Shown piece after piece: positions 1 to 5,632 of a stretch of 5,751 bases of DNA. The DNA is from a bacterium. Lineage in GTDB: Bacteria; JAMCPX01. The notes under the pieces are model-generated. The model ran no database searches and had not been told where the DNA came from. It saw only the letters and a program-made list of their open reading frames with translations. The stretch spans positions 1 through 5,751 of the forward strand of contig JAJYUJ010000067.1 of assembly GCA_021792615.1 (NCBI GenBank). The letters are read 5' to 3'. A program made the position numbers and the translations under genes. Every line of letters starts with the position of its first letter. The first letter of the stretch is position 1.

Positions 1-120
1 GTGAAAAAATCGAGCCTCTATGAGCTTAATATATCCATAGAGGAGGCGTTCAAGATCATCCTGACCATGGGTGTCGGCCTCAAGAAGGACATAAGGGCTG
101 TACCGTTTACGCAGCAATAA
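1..120 (+). CDS. C-terminal end of a probable DUF502-family protein (partial)
   Basis: An open frame enters from the window edge and ends at TAA (118-120), leaving 39 codons. The visible peptide contains LYELNISIEEAFKIILTMGV, which resembles the end of DUF502 proteins, where a short strand is followed by a '(S/D)xSVEEAxKxIISxGV' helix and a short tail. DUF502 proteins are predicted membrane proteins of unknown function; any membrane segments would lie upstream of the window. The GTG at position 1 is probably an internal valine, not a start, because no ribosome binding site can be seen and the segment looks like a family C-terminus. The assignment rests on one short motif, so it is moderate only. 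Confidence 0.5.
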   Translation: MKKSSLYELNISIEEAFKIILTMGVGLKKDIRAVPFTQQ

Positions 121-149
121 ACCCCGGCATTATGAGAAAGTCCTCCAAG

Positions 150-178
150 TGCGGCTTTCAGCCGCAACCAAACTTTTT
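150..178 (+). terminator. Possible rho-independent terminator after the DUF502-like gene
   Basis: TGCGGCT (150-156), loop TTC, then AGCCGCA (160-166) forms a perfect 7-bp GC-rich hairpin 29 bp after the stop codon. A run of five T residues follows at 174-178, but seven bases separate it from the stem, which is looser than a canonical intrinsic terminator. It could instead be a simple palindromic repeat. Confidence 0.4.
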
Positions 179-184
179 ATTCCC

Positions 185-240
185 GAACTTCTGCGTTACG
201 CCTCTTACATAAGAGGGGTTAGGGGAGTTACTTTTCTCCC
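185..240. repeat. REP-like palindromic intergenic unit
   Basis: CCTCTTA (201-207), CA, TAAGAGG (210-216) is a perfect 7-bp palindrome. It is followed by GGTTAGGGGAG and then CTCCC (235-239 area). Read on the minus strand the layout is 'CTCCCCTAACC' followed by a pyrimidine/purine hairpin, the same style as the unit near 5551-5585 (CCTAACC then a CCTCCCCC/GGGGGAGG hairpin). Such units are typical dispersed non-coding palindromes. Nothing else can be supported in the gene-free stretch 121-315. Confidence 0.35.
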
Positions 241-318
241 GATCTTCTCTGCATTCTGCATAGAACTTACAAAATAAGGATCTAAGGAATTAAATAGTAT
301 GTAGTATCCTCTCCATTA

Positions 319-539
319 ACCCGAAAAATGCAATAAGGAAGTTTACTTATTCGCTCAATCCCGCGATCCACCTGATATCTATAAGTTTCCTTATAGGAAC
401 GAGCTTTTAGTCCTCTGAATGTTTATATGCTATTACCCGGTATGGTTTCCTTATCGGATTTTCGAAGCATACCTTTGTCTGACGCGGGCTTATCGCTCAT
501 TGCATAAACTTCCTTATTTTTCAAACGCATTTTTCGGGT
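319..539 (-). mobile_element. Element M copy 1: 221-bp MITE-like element with TA flanks
   Basis: The outer ends are perfect inverted repeats: ACCCGAAAAATGC (319-331) and GCATTTTTCGGGT (527-539). Each is flanked by TA (317-318 and 540-541), and the symmetry runs through to TTAA on both sides. A second shared block, AATAAGGAAGTTTA, lies directly inside the left end but eight bases (GTTTGAAA) further in at the right end, so the ends are asymmetric. CCCGCG follows at both ends. There is no transposase. Its reverse complement aligns along its length with copies 2 and 3. A TA target and short inverted ends suggest mobilisation by an IS630/Tc1-mariner-type transposase; this is inference from the TA flanks only. 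A peptide-length open frame beginning at 419 inside it is judged non-coding. Confidence 0.85.
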
Positions 540-664
540 TAACGGTGGGGCTAACGGGGGTAAAACTCTTTTTTTATTCCCCGCATGTTTCAAATGCGGT
601 TCTTGGTGCCAATAAGTTAAAATACCTTGCCTTTCAACAAAGGGTTTGATACCAGATTCTTGTC

Positions 665-670
665 AGGAGG
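665..670 (+). promoter_or_regulatory. Ribosome binding site that fixes the HIT start
   Basis: AGGAGG lies five bases before ATG 676. It selects this start over the in-frame ATG at 646, which would add ten residues with no family similarity and has no such site. Confidence 0.8.
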
Positions 671-675
671 AAGCC

Positions 676-1020
676 ATGGAAGATTGCATATTCTGTCAGC
701 TTGCAAAAAAGAAGATACCGGCCAAGTTTCTCTATGAAGATGACGATGTGATAGTGGTAAACGATCTACATCCCGTCGCCCCGGTACATCTTCTGATCAT
801 CCCCAAAAAACATATACCGACACTTGCCGACATAACCGATCACGACCAGGTGCTCCTGGGGAAGATTATGCTTGTCGCAAAACAGATGGCGGATAAGACG
901 GGCATTTCCGAAAAAGGTTTTAAAGCGGTGTTTAACGTAAAACAATGGGGAGGCCAGAGTATTTATCATATCCACCTGCATGTCGTCGGTGGTGCACCGC
1001 TGCATATACATGTAGCATAA
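676..1020 (+). CDS. HIT-family (HinT/HINT1-like) nucleotide hydrolase
   Basis: A 114-residue protein, the usual size for HinT-type histidine-triad proteins. These cytoplasmic enzymes hydrolyse adenosine phosphoramidates and acyl- or aminoacyl-adenylates. Visible features are an N-terminal CIFC (C4, C7), typical of the zinc-binding subset; the core VNDLHPVAPVHLLIIPKKHI (29-47), matching the HINT 'D..P.AP.H.L.IPK.H' segment; N87 and GGQS (92-95); and the triad H98-x-H100-x-H102-VV, with H100 as the expected nucleophile. The end differs from animal HINT1: after HVVGG the tail is APLHIHVA, the same length as the usual RQMHWPPG but without WPPG. The start at 676 is chosen from the AGGAGG site. The gene stands between element M and lpxC, 113 bp before lpxC. 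Its physiological substrate cannot be deduced here. Confidence 0.93.
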   Translation: MEDCIFCQLAKKKIPAKFLYEDDDVIVVNDLHPVAPVHLLIIPKKHIPTLADITDHDQVLLGKIMLVAKQMADKTGISEKGFKAVFNVKQWGGQSIYHIHLHVVGGAPLHIHVA

Positions 1021-1094
1021 TATTATCTCCTCGTGATGTTACTATCACATTTCTCATAACCCAAAAACTTCCAATATGCTGAATAATAATAGTT

Positions 1095-1123
1095 TTGCAT
1101 GTGGTATGAACCTTGCATATATT
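1095..1123 (+). promoter_or_regulatory. Candidate promoter immediately upstream of lpxC
   Basis: TTGCAT (1095-1100) and TATATT (1118-1123) are separated by exactly 17 bases. The -10 matches consensus at five of six positions; the -35 is weak (three of six). Transcription would begin near 1130, a few bases before GTG 1131/ATG 1134, giving an almost leaderless message. That would fit the lack of a Shine-Dalgarno sequence before lpxC. Sequence-only prediction. Confidence 0.3.
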
Positions 1124-1133
1124 ATTTTTTGTG

Positions 1134-2018
1134 ATGTTCAAAAAAACGGTAAAAAGGAAGATAGTCTGTGAGGGTTATGGCCTGCATACCGGTGAATTTT
1201 CAAGAATAACCATTCATCCGGCGTCAGAGAATGATCATATTCTGTTTGCCAAAAAAGTGGGTAACAGGGTAAGATATATACAGCTTGCCCTCGATAAGGT
1301 CAAAAGCACTATGTTTGCTACAAGCATCGGAGACGATCAGTTCACGATCTTCACGGTAGAACATCTGTTAAGCGCTCTCCATGGTTTTGGCATAGACAGT
1401 GCAATCATTGAAGTAGAGGGTGATGAAGTCCCGGGCGGGGACGGGAGTGCATCTCTCTTTGCCGAGGCTATGCTCGATGCAGGAGTATTTACCTTACCCG
1501 CAAAAAAAGACTCTTTTACCATGGAATCCGAATTTACGGTTGAGCATAACGACGGCTATATAAAATACAGCCCCGCGGCGACGCTCACCATAGACGGTAT
1601 CATAGATTTTGCCCATTCGAAGATACTGAAACAGCACTACACCTATCATAACACACCCGAACATTTTTATTCCGAGATATCGAGGGCAAGGACATTTGGC
1701 TTCTTAAAAGATTATAACACTATGCAGTCTCTGGGACTTGCCAAGGGCTCTTCGCTTGAAAATACCATAGTACTGGACGAAAACGACATCATGAATCCGG
1801 ACGGCCTGAGATATCCGGATGAGTTTATCCGTCACAAAATACTGGATCTCCTCGGTGACCTTTATACGATAGGGACCCCTCTCAAAGGACACATCACGAG
1901 TTATAAGAGCGGGCATGCCCTGAACCACCTGTTTGTAAAGAAGTTCATATCCATGCTTGAAAAGGGTTTCGTCACAGAGCAACAGGTGTTACAGCCTGCA
2001 ATGGCATTCACCGCGTAA
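1134..2018 (+). CDS. lpxC: UDP-3-O-acyl-N-acetylglucosamine deacetylase
   Basis: LpxC is the zinc amidase that removes the acetyl group from UDP-3-O-acyl-GlcNAc, the committed step of lipid A synthesis in the cytoplasm. The 294 residues compare with about 305 in E. coli. EGYGLHTGE (13-21) is the N-terminal LpxC motif. TVEHLLSALHGFGID (74-88) carries the catalytic E76 and zinc ligand H77. VPGGDGSA (99-106) corresponds to E. coli IPIMDGSA. RTFGF (186-190) leads to LRYPDEFIRHKILDLLGD (225-242), with zinc ligands H234 and D238, and KSGHALN (258-264) supplies catalytic H261. All key residues are therefore present. ATG 1134 gives a normal N-terminus (MFKKTVKRKIV); GTG 1131 and TTG 1113 are in-frame alternatives, and none has a clear ribosome binding site. 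No other lpx or fab genes are in the window, so the usual lpxC-fabZ-lpxA neighbourhood is absent. Element M copy 2 begins 12 bp after the stop. Confidence 0.97.
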   Translation: MFKKTVKRKIVCEGYGLHTGEFSRITIHPASENDHILFAKKVGNRVRYIQLALDKVKSTMFATSIGDDQFTIFTVEHLLSALHGFGIDSAIIEVEGDEVPGGDGSASLFAEAMLDAGVFTLPAKKDSFTMESEFTVEHNDGYIKYSPAATLTIDGIIDFAHSKILKQHYTYHNTPEHFYSEISRARTFGFLKDYNTMQSLGLAKGSSLENTIVLDENDIMNPDGLRYPDEFIRHKILDLLGDLYTIGTPLKGHITSYKSGHALNHLFVKKFISMLEKGFVTEQQVLQPAMAFTA

Positions 2019-2030
2019 CAAGCCTGGTTA

Positions 2031-2348
2031 AATCGAAAATTGCGTTTGAAAAATAAGGAAGTTTATGCAATGAGCGATAATCCCGCGTCAAATAAAGGTA
2101 TTCTCCGAAAATCCGATAAGGTAACCATACCGGGTAATAGCATATAAACCCCGTTAGAAATGTCGGAATAATACAGATGTTTTTATAATAAATTTTCAAT
2201 CTATCGTCGTACAAATTATCATCTGCTGAGTTTCTAACGGGGTGAACATACAGAGGACTTAAATCTCTCTCTATAAGGTAATGTATAGATGTCAGGTGGA
2301 TCGCGGGATTGAGCGAATAAGTAAACTTCCTTATTGCATTTCTCGGGT
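2031..2348 (+). mobile_element. Element M copy 2, carrying a nested insertion
   Basis: The left end AATCGAAAATTGC (2031-2043) is a degenerate form of ACCCGAAAAATGC. The right end GCATTTCTCGGGT finishes at 2348. Both are flanked by TA (2029-2030 and 2349-2350). Inside the left end GTTTGAAA, AATAAGGAAGTTTA, TGCAATGAGCGA and CCCGCG follow as in the right end of copy 1, so orientation is opposite to copy 1. Length is 318 bp; removing the nested insertion (about 94-98 bp) leaves about 220-224 bp, close to the 221 bp of copy 1. The left end is more diverged than the right. The element fills the whole gap between the convergent lpxC and acyl-CoA dehydrogenase B and meets the latter's stop codon. An open frame on the minus strand through it is judged spurious. 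Confidence 0.85.
2149..2242. mobile_element. Small inverted-repeat element nested inside element M copy 2
   Basis: CCCCGTTAGAAA (2149-2160) and TTTCTAACGGGG (2231-2242) are perfect 12-bp inverted ends of a 94-bp AT-rich segment that has no counterpart in copy 1. Copy 1 reads GCATATAAAC-ATTCAGAGGAC on the matching strand, whereas copy 2 reads GCATATAAAC, then this segment, then TGAACATACAGAGGAC. TAAAC (2145-2149) and TGAAC (2243-2247) may be an imperfect 5-bp target duplication. No protein is encoded. Confidence 0.75.
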
Positions 2349-3496
2349 TAGTACAGGTCTTCTACAAATTTCGTTATGATAGCCCTCTGGATCTCCGACG
2401 TACCTTCCCCTATCTCTCCGAGCTTCGCATCACGGTAAAGTCTTTCGACCTTATACCCTTTCATAAAGCCATACCCTCCGAAGATCTGCACCGCGTCGCT
2501 TGCGATCCTCGTCGCATGTTCGGATGTGAAAAGTTTTGCTATGGATGCGAAGAGGATTGACTGCGGGTCGTCCTGTTCCAGCATCCATGCCGCCTTGTAT
2601 ATGAGTTCCCGGGCTACATCTATGTACATCTTCATATCCGCTATCTTGAAGTGTATGTCCTGAAAATATGCAAGCTTCCTGCCAAAAGCAGTCCTCTCCT
2701 GCGCGTAGTTCATGGACTCTTCAAGGCACGCCTGGGCAATGCCGAGGCTGTAAACAGCCATACCGATCCTGCCGTGTGTCAGTGTCCTGGCAAGCTGATA
2801 AAACCCGTTGTTGAGTTCACCGAGGAGGTTTTCTTCGGGTATCTCGCAATCATCGAAAAACAACTCTGAAGTTGGTGACCCCCGAACGCCGAGCTTCTCC
2901 AAAGGCTTGCCCCTTGAAAAACCCTTTGTACCGTTATCAACGAGAAAAAGGCTTATGCCGTCCCGTTTCTTTTCTTTATCCGTATAAGCGACGACAACAT
3001 AATAGTCCGCAACGGGTCCGTTTGTTATAAAGGTCTTGGAGCCGTTGATAATCCACCCCTTGTCTTTTTTGCGTGCGGACGTCTTTATACCCATGACGTC
3101 GGAACCGGCATGCGGCTCCGTAATCGCAAGTGCACCTATATTGTTGCCGCTCAGCACGGACGGCAGATATTTTTTCTTCTGCACTTCTGTCCCGAACTTC
3201 CACACAGGAACTGCGAACAGGCCTGCCGAGGCTCCGGCAGACAGATAGGTAGATGCACATGCCTTTGCAAGCTCTTCTCCGAGTAGTGCCTTTGTTATGG
3301 GATCTCCGGGATTTCCTCCGTACTCTTCGGGGAATCCCATGCCGAGAAAGCCCGATTTGCCCAATAGCTCAATACTTTCTTTGGGAAACACTGCCTCTTT
3401 GTCTATATATTCCGCACGGGGGGCAATTTCCTTGTCGCATATCCTTGCAAACGACTCCTTTATTTTTTTCTGGTCTTCCGTGAGTTCAAAATTCAT
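2348..3496 (-). CDS. Acyl-CoA dehydrogenase B (SCAD/MCAD-type catalytic glutamate)
   Basis: A 382-residue FAD-dependent acyl-CoA dehydrogenase, normal length for the family; it forms a 2,3-trans double bond in an acyl-CoA and passes electrons to an electron-transferring flavoprotein. An N-terminal helical domain (about 5-115) is followed by a beta domain with AITEPHAGSD (124-133) and GSKTFITNG (152-160), then a C-terminal helical domain with ERTAFGRKL (267-275) and VQIFGGYGFMKGY (336-348). EIGEGTSEIQR (361-371) places E364 at the position of the catalytic Glu of MCAD and SCAD. The alternative helix-G position used by isovaleryl-CoA dehydrogenase is glycine (G242). GGGAGG lies four bases before the ATG and overlaps the end of the upstream dehydrogenase gene; the gap is 9 bp, so translation may be coupled. 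The stop codon TAA is formed at the junction with element M, but the C-terminus (FVEDLY) does not look truncated. The acyl substrate is unknown. Confidence 0.95.
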   Translation of the reverse strand: MNFELTEDQKKIKESFARICDKEIAPRAEYIDKEAVFPKESIELLGKSGFLGMGFPEEYGGNPGDPITKALLGEELAKACASTYLSAGASAGLFAVPVWKFGTEVQKKKYLPSVLSGNNIGALAITEPHAGSDVMGIKTSARKKDKGWIINGSKTFITNGPVADYYVVVAYTDKEKKRDGISLFLVDNGTKGFSRGKPLEKLGVRGSPTSELFFDDCEIPEENLLGELNNGFYQLARTLTHGRIGMAVYSLGIAQACLEESMNYAQERTAFGRKLAYFQDIHFKIADMKMYIDVARELIYKAAWMLEQDDPQSILFASIAKLFTSEHATRIASDAVQIFGGYGFMKGYKVERLYRDAKLGEIGEGTSEIQRAIITKFVEDLY

Positions 3497-3505
3497 ACTG
3501 CCTCC

Positions 3506-4666
3506 CTATTTAAAATTCATGATAGAGCGTGCAATGATGCCCCGCTGTATCTCGGATGTACCGCCGCCGATCGAAGAAAGCCTGGCATCCCGGTAACCCC
3601 GTTCAACAAGATACTCTTTTATAAATCCGTACCCGCCGAAGATCTGGAGGACCTCCGATGCCGTACGCTCCATGATTTCGGAGACAAACAGCTTTGCAAC
3701 AGACGCATCCATCATCGCGGGGATGTCCCTGTCCTTCATCCATGCGACCTTATACACGATCTGCCGTACAGCTTCGAGGTTCATCTTGAGGTCGGCAATC
3801 TTATGCCGTATCGCCTGAAATTTTATGATCGGTTTGCCGAACTGTTTCCTTTCCCGCGCGTATTCGACGGCCTTTTTCAATCCGAGTTCCAGCCCGCCTA
3901 TCGCAGGTGCAACAAGGCAGCTCCTTTCCCATTCAAGGGTAAGTTTGATAACGTTCGCAAAACCGTAATCGGGCTCTCCGAGTATGTTTTCTTGGGGCAC
4001 CTCGCAGTCTTCGAAGATTAACTCCGAAGTGGGAGATGTCCTTACCCCGAGCTTGGAAAGTTTTTTTCCGACAGAAAATCCTTTCATCCCTTTTTCGACG
4101 ATGAATGCACTTATGCCGAATGCCTTCTTCGACTTATCGGTTACCGCGGCAACGACGAACACATTGCCGACCGGGCCGTTGGTAATAAACATCTTGGAAC
4201 CGTTCAAAATATACCGGTCTCCTTTTTTTACCGCTGCCGTTTGTATACCGCCTGCATCGGAACCGGCATTCGGTTCGGTAAGACCGAGCCCGCCTATCCA
4301 TTCACCGCTTGCAAGTTTCGGGAGGTATTTCTTTTTTTGTTCCTCGGTACCGAGCTGCCATATCGGCACACCGCACAGGATCATGTGGGCACCCCAGGAA
4401 AGCAAAAGACCGGCATCGACTCCTGCATACCCGAGCGCTTCGCCAGCGAGGGTCGTTGTCAAAACACTCGCGCCTGCACCCCCATACTGTTCAGGGTACG
4501 GCAGACCGAGCAAGCCGAACTTGCCCATATTCTTCCAGTTCTCCGTAATGAATTCTTCTTTATCGTCGTACTCGAGTTTTTGTGAAATCGGGGCAAGGTC
4601 CCTCAATCCAAACCGATAAACACTCTCCTTAAAATCGATGTCCTCTTGTGAAAGGCTAAACTCCAT
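3506..4666 (-). CDS. Acyl-CoA dehydrogenase A (IVD/LCAD-type catalytic glutamate)
   Basis: A 386-residue acyl-CoA dehydrogenase. The N-terminal helical domain contains PEQYGGAG (58-65); the beta domain contains GLGLTEPNAGSDAGG (126-140) and LNGSKMFITNG (154-164); the C-terminal domain contains ARERKQFGKP (270-279) and VLQIFGGYGFIKEY (339-352). At the usual MCAD/SCAD catalytic site the sequence is SSIGGGTSEIQR, with G368 where Glu would be. Instead E247-R248 in LEWERSCLVA matches the helix-G Glu-Arg that supplies the base in isovaleryl-CoA and long-chain acyl-CoA dehydrogenases. The enzyme should therefore be active, with a relocated base that often goes with branched, longer or unusual acyl chains; substrate is inference only. 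A strong AAAGGAGGT site precedes the ATG. It is the second gene of the unit, 35 bp after tetR and 9 bp before dehydrogenase B, to which it is clearly paralogous. Confidence 0.95.
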   Translation of the reverse strand: MEFSLSQEDIDFKESVYRFGLRDLAPISQKLEYDDKEEFITENWKNMGKFGLLGLPYPEQYGGAGASVLTTTLAGEALGYAGVDAGLLLSWGAHMILCGVPIWQLGTEEQKKKYLPKLASGEWIGGLGLTEPNAGSDAGGIQTAAVKKGDRYILNGSKMFITNGPVGNVFVVAAVTDKSKKAFGISAFIVEKGMKGFSVGKKLSKLGVRTSPTSELIFEDCEVPQENILGEPDYGFANVIKLTLEWERSCLVAPAIGGLELGLKKAVEYARERKQFGKPIIKFQAIRHKIADLKMNLEAVRQIVYKVAWMKDRDIPAMMDASVAKLFVSEIMERTASEVLQIFGGYGFIKEYLVERGYRDARLSSIGGGTSEIQRGIIARSIMNFK

Positions 4667-4670
4667 ACAC

Positions 4671-4680
4671 TACCTCCTTT
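4671..4680 (-). promoter_or_regulatory. Strong ribosome binding site for acyl-CoA dehydrogenase A
   Basis: On the minus strand AAAGGAGGTA sits four bases before the ATG at 4666. It is close to a perfect anti-16S match and contrasts with the absence of any such site before tetR, suggesting the enzyme is translated far more strongly than its regulator. Confidence 0.8.
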
Positions 4681-4701
4681 AACTGCATGCCTTCATTGGG
4701 T

Positions 4702-5322
4702 CTATTTTGATGCGGCTATACCGTTTATGTACTGATTGATGAAACTATTCGAAAGTTTCTGAAACATCTCCGTCTTTTCAACGGGTATTGCCTTTATCAC
4801 AATACCGGTCAGGATCATTTCAAGCCCACCGAAAAACATATAGGTGCTCACGGTCGTATCTATGCTTTTCTTTAATTCGCCTTTTTCCCGGTATTCGATA
4901 AGTATCTTTTCGAAGGTCGAAAATGCCCTGGTAAAACTCATGAAATTCCTTGTCTCGAGGAACTTCGGCGTCCATATGACCTCGAACATGATGACGTACA
5001 TAAACTCGGGGAATTCCTTGCAGGCGTTGAATAAAAATGTCGTTATGGAATTGAGCTTGTGTTCGAGGCTTTTTTCCTGAACAGCCGCATTTTCGATGGC
5101 CCTCAGGAAGATATTGATGCTTTTCGCGAATATGGCATTCAGGACGTCTTCCTTGTTTTTAAAATAATGATAAACAAGCCCGTAGGAAACATCTGCCTCT
5201 TTTGCTATATCGGCTATCCTGATGCCGTGCATGCCTTTCGCAGCATAAACCTTAATCGCTGCCTTTATTATTGCGTCCTGCATCTTATCGATTTTTTCTT
5301 TATTTTTATAATGGGTGTTCAT
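4702..5322 (-). CDS. TetR-family transcriptional regulator of the acyl-CoA dehydrogenase operon
   Basis: A 206-residue DNA-binding repressor-type protein. Residues 15-62 are a standard TetR N-terminal domain: AIIKAAIKVYAAKGMHGIRI, then the helix-turn-helix IADIAKEADVSYGLVYHYF (36-54) and KNKEDVLNAIF (55-65). Residues from about 70 form the variable all-helical ligand-binding and dimer domain, with aromatic-rich segments such as EFPEFMYVIMFEVIW. TetR proteins next to acyl-CoA dehydrogenases (FadR/PsrA-like) commonly respond to acyl-CoAs; that role is inferred from position as first gene of the unit. ATG 5322 is chosen because it gives a normal TetR N-terminus. The frame stays open upstream to 5517, but those extra residues are translated from dispersed intergenic repeats and are not part of the family. 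ATG 5283 is a second possibility but would trim helix 1. No clear ribosome binding site precedes 5322. Confidence 0.92.
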   Translation of the reverse strand: MNTHYKNKEKIDKMQDAIIKAAIKVYAAKGMHGIRIADIAKEADVSYGLVYHYFKNKEDVLNAIFAKSINIFLRAIENAAVQEKSLEHKLNSITTFLFNACKEFPEFMYVIMFEVIWTPKFLETRNFMSFTRAFSTFEKILIEYREKGELKKSIDTTVSTYMFFGGLEMILTGIVIKAIPVEKTEMFQKLSNSFINQYINGIAASK

Positions 5323-5333
5323 AATAATTGTAT

Positions 5334-5368
5334 ATTTATGATAATTTGATTTGTTTGTCAATAAACAA
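5334..5368 (-). promoter_or_regulatory. Candidate promoter and TetR operator upstream of tetR
   Basis: On the minus strand TTGTTTATTGACAAACAA (5368 to 5351) is an 18-bp near-palindrome with 7 of 9 matching pairs and perfect TTGTTT/AAACAA arms. It contains a consensus -35 hexamer TTGACA (5361 to 5356). A clear -10 is not seen; ATAAAT or CATAAA at 5340-5334 lies 15-16 bases away. The overlap of a symmetric site with the -35 is the usual arrangement for TetR autorepression. This is the only good promoter candidate for the three-gene unit. Confidence 0.5.
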
Positions 5369-5410
5369 GCAACACCGCGATCTGGGAGAATATGAATTCC
5401 TTTGCTTTGC

Positions 5411-5482
5411 CCGCAATGACAAGTACATGAGGTCATTGCGAGGAACGAAGTGACGAAGCAATCCCATGAAGAAACGACCTCA
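5411..5482. repeat. Dispersed 'GTCATTGCGAGGAACG...AAGCAATC' intergenic repeat
   Basis: GTCATTGCGAGGAACGAAG followed by TGACGAAGCAATCCC (5432-5465) is a recognisable member of a widespread bacterial intergenic repeat that, when mistranslated, gives peptides such as HCEERSDEAI. Just before it, CGCAATGAC (5412-5420) pairs with GTCATTGCG (5432-5440), a perfect 9-bp stem with an 11-base loop. TGAGGTC (5428-5434) also pairs with GACCTCA (5476-5482). It is non-coding and supplies part of the false upstream extension of tetR. Confidence 0.75.
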
Positions 5483-5502
5483 CATGACGGGAGGGAGGGG
5501 GT

Positions 5503-5521
5503 ACCCATGCGGGGCATGGGT
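5503..5521. repeat. GC-rich hairpin ACCCATGC/GCATGGGT
   Basis: ACCCATGC (5503-5510), loop GGG, GCATGGGT (5514-5521) is a perfect 8-bp stem. It is preceded by a G-rich run (GGGAGGGAGGGGG). The left edge GGGGTACCCA recurs inside element M copy 3 near 5680. As a terminator it lacks a T run, so it is called a dispersed palindrome. Confidence 0.6.
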
Positions 5522-5550
5522 CTGAGGTTGGATAGTGCTCATACGGCCTT

Positions 5551-5585
5551 CACCCCCACCTAACCTCCCCCGTCAAGGGGGAGGG
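5551..5585. repeat. REP-like palindrome CCTCCCCC/GGGGGAGG
   Basis: CCTAACCTCCCCC, then GTCAA, then GGGGGAGG forms a perfect 8-bp stem (5564-5571 with 5577-5584) preceded by CACCCCCACCTAA. It shares the CCTAACC lead-in with the palindrome at 185-240 read on the other strand. This is a common style of non-coding dispersed repeat. Confidence 0.6.
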
Positions 5586-5632
5586 ATTTATAGCAAACGC
5601 CGATGCAGAGCATCAAGGAATTCTTTTGATTA

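Noticed and set aside
581-599. CCGCAT...ATGCGG hairpin upstream of the HIT gene
   Set aside because: A six-bp stem with a 7-base loop and no T run on either strand; no clear role, and it may be chance.
419-649. Open frame through element M copy 1 whose translation (CYYPVWFPYRIF...YRSLHKLPYFSNA) resembles one in copy 2
   Set aside because: The similarity only reflects the repeated DNA. Changes between copies are mostly amino-acid-changing, copy 3 carries an insert of about 23 bp that breaks the frame, and no ribosome binding site is present.
646-675. Ten extra N-terminal residues on the HIT protein from ATG 646
   Set aside because: AGGAGG is placed for ATG 676, and CIFC near the N-terminus is the normal family start.
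1033-1048. GTGAT...ATCAC symmetric sequence between the HIT gene and lpxC
   Set aside because: Only five paired bases with an AT-rich loop and no T run; too weak to call a terminator or operator.
2008-2214. Minus-strand open frame across element M copy 2 and the nested element
   Set aside because: It begins inside the nested repeat, overlaps the end of lpxC on the opposite strand and has no start signal; same non-coding explanation as copy 1.
3984-4619. Long plus-strand open frames opposite the acyl-CoA dehydrogenase genes
   Set aside because: They are antisense shadows of well-supported coding sequence, with low-complexity Pro/Ser-rich translations and no ribosome binding site.
5323-5517. 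N-terminal extension of the TetR protein by 65 residues
   Set aside because: The extension is translated from dispersed repeats (the SWDCFVTSFLAMTS part is the ATTGCGAG-type repeat) and crosses the likely promoter and operator; TetR proteins normally begin near MNTHYKNKEK.
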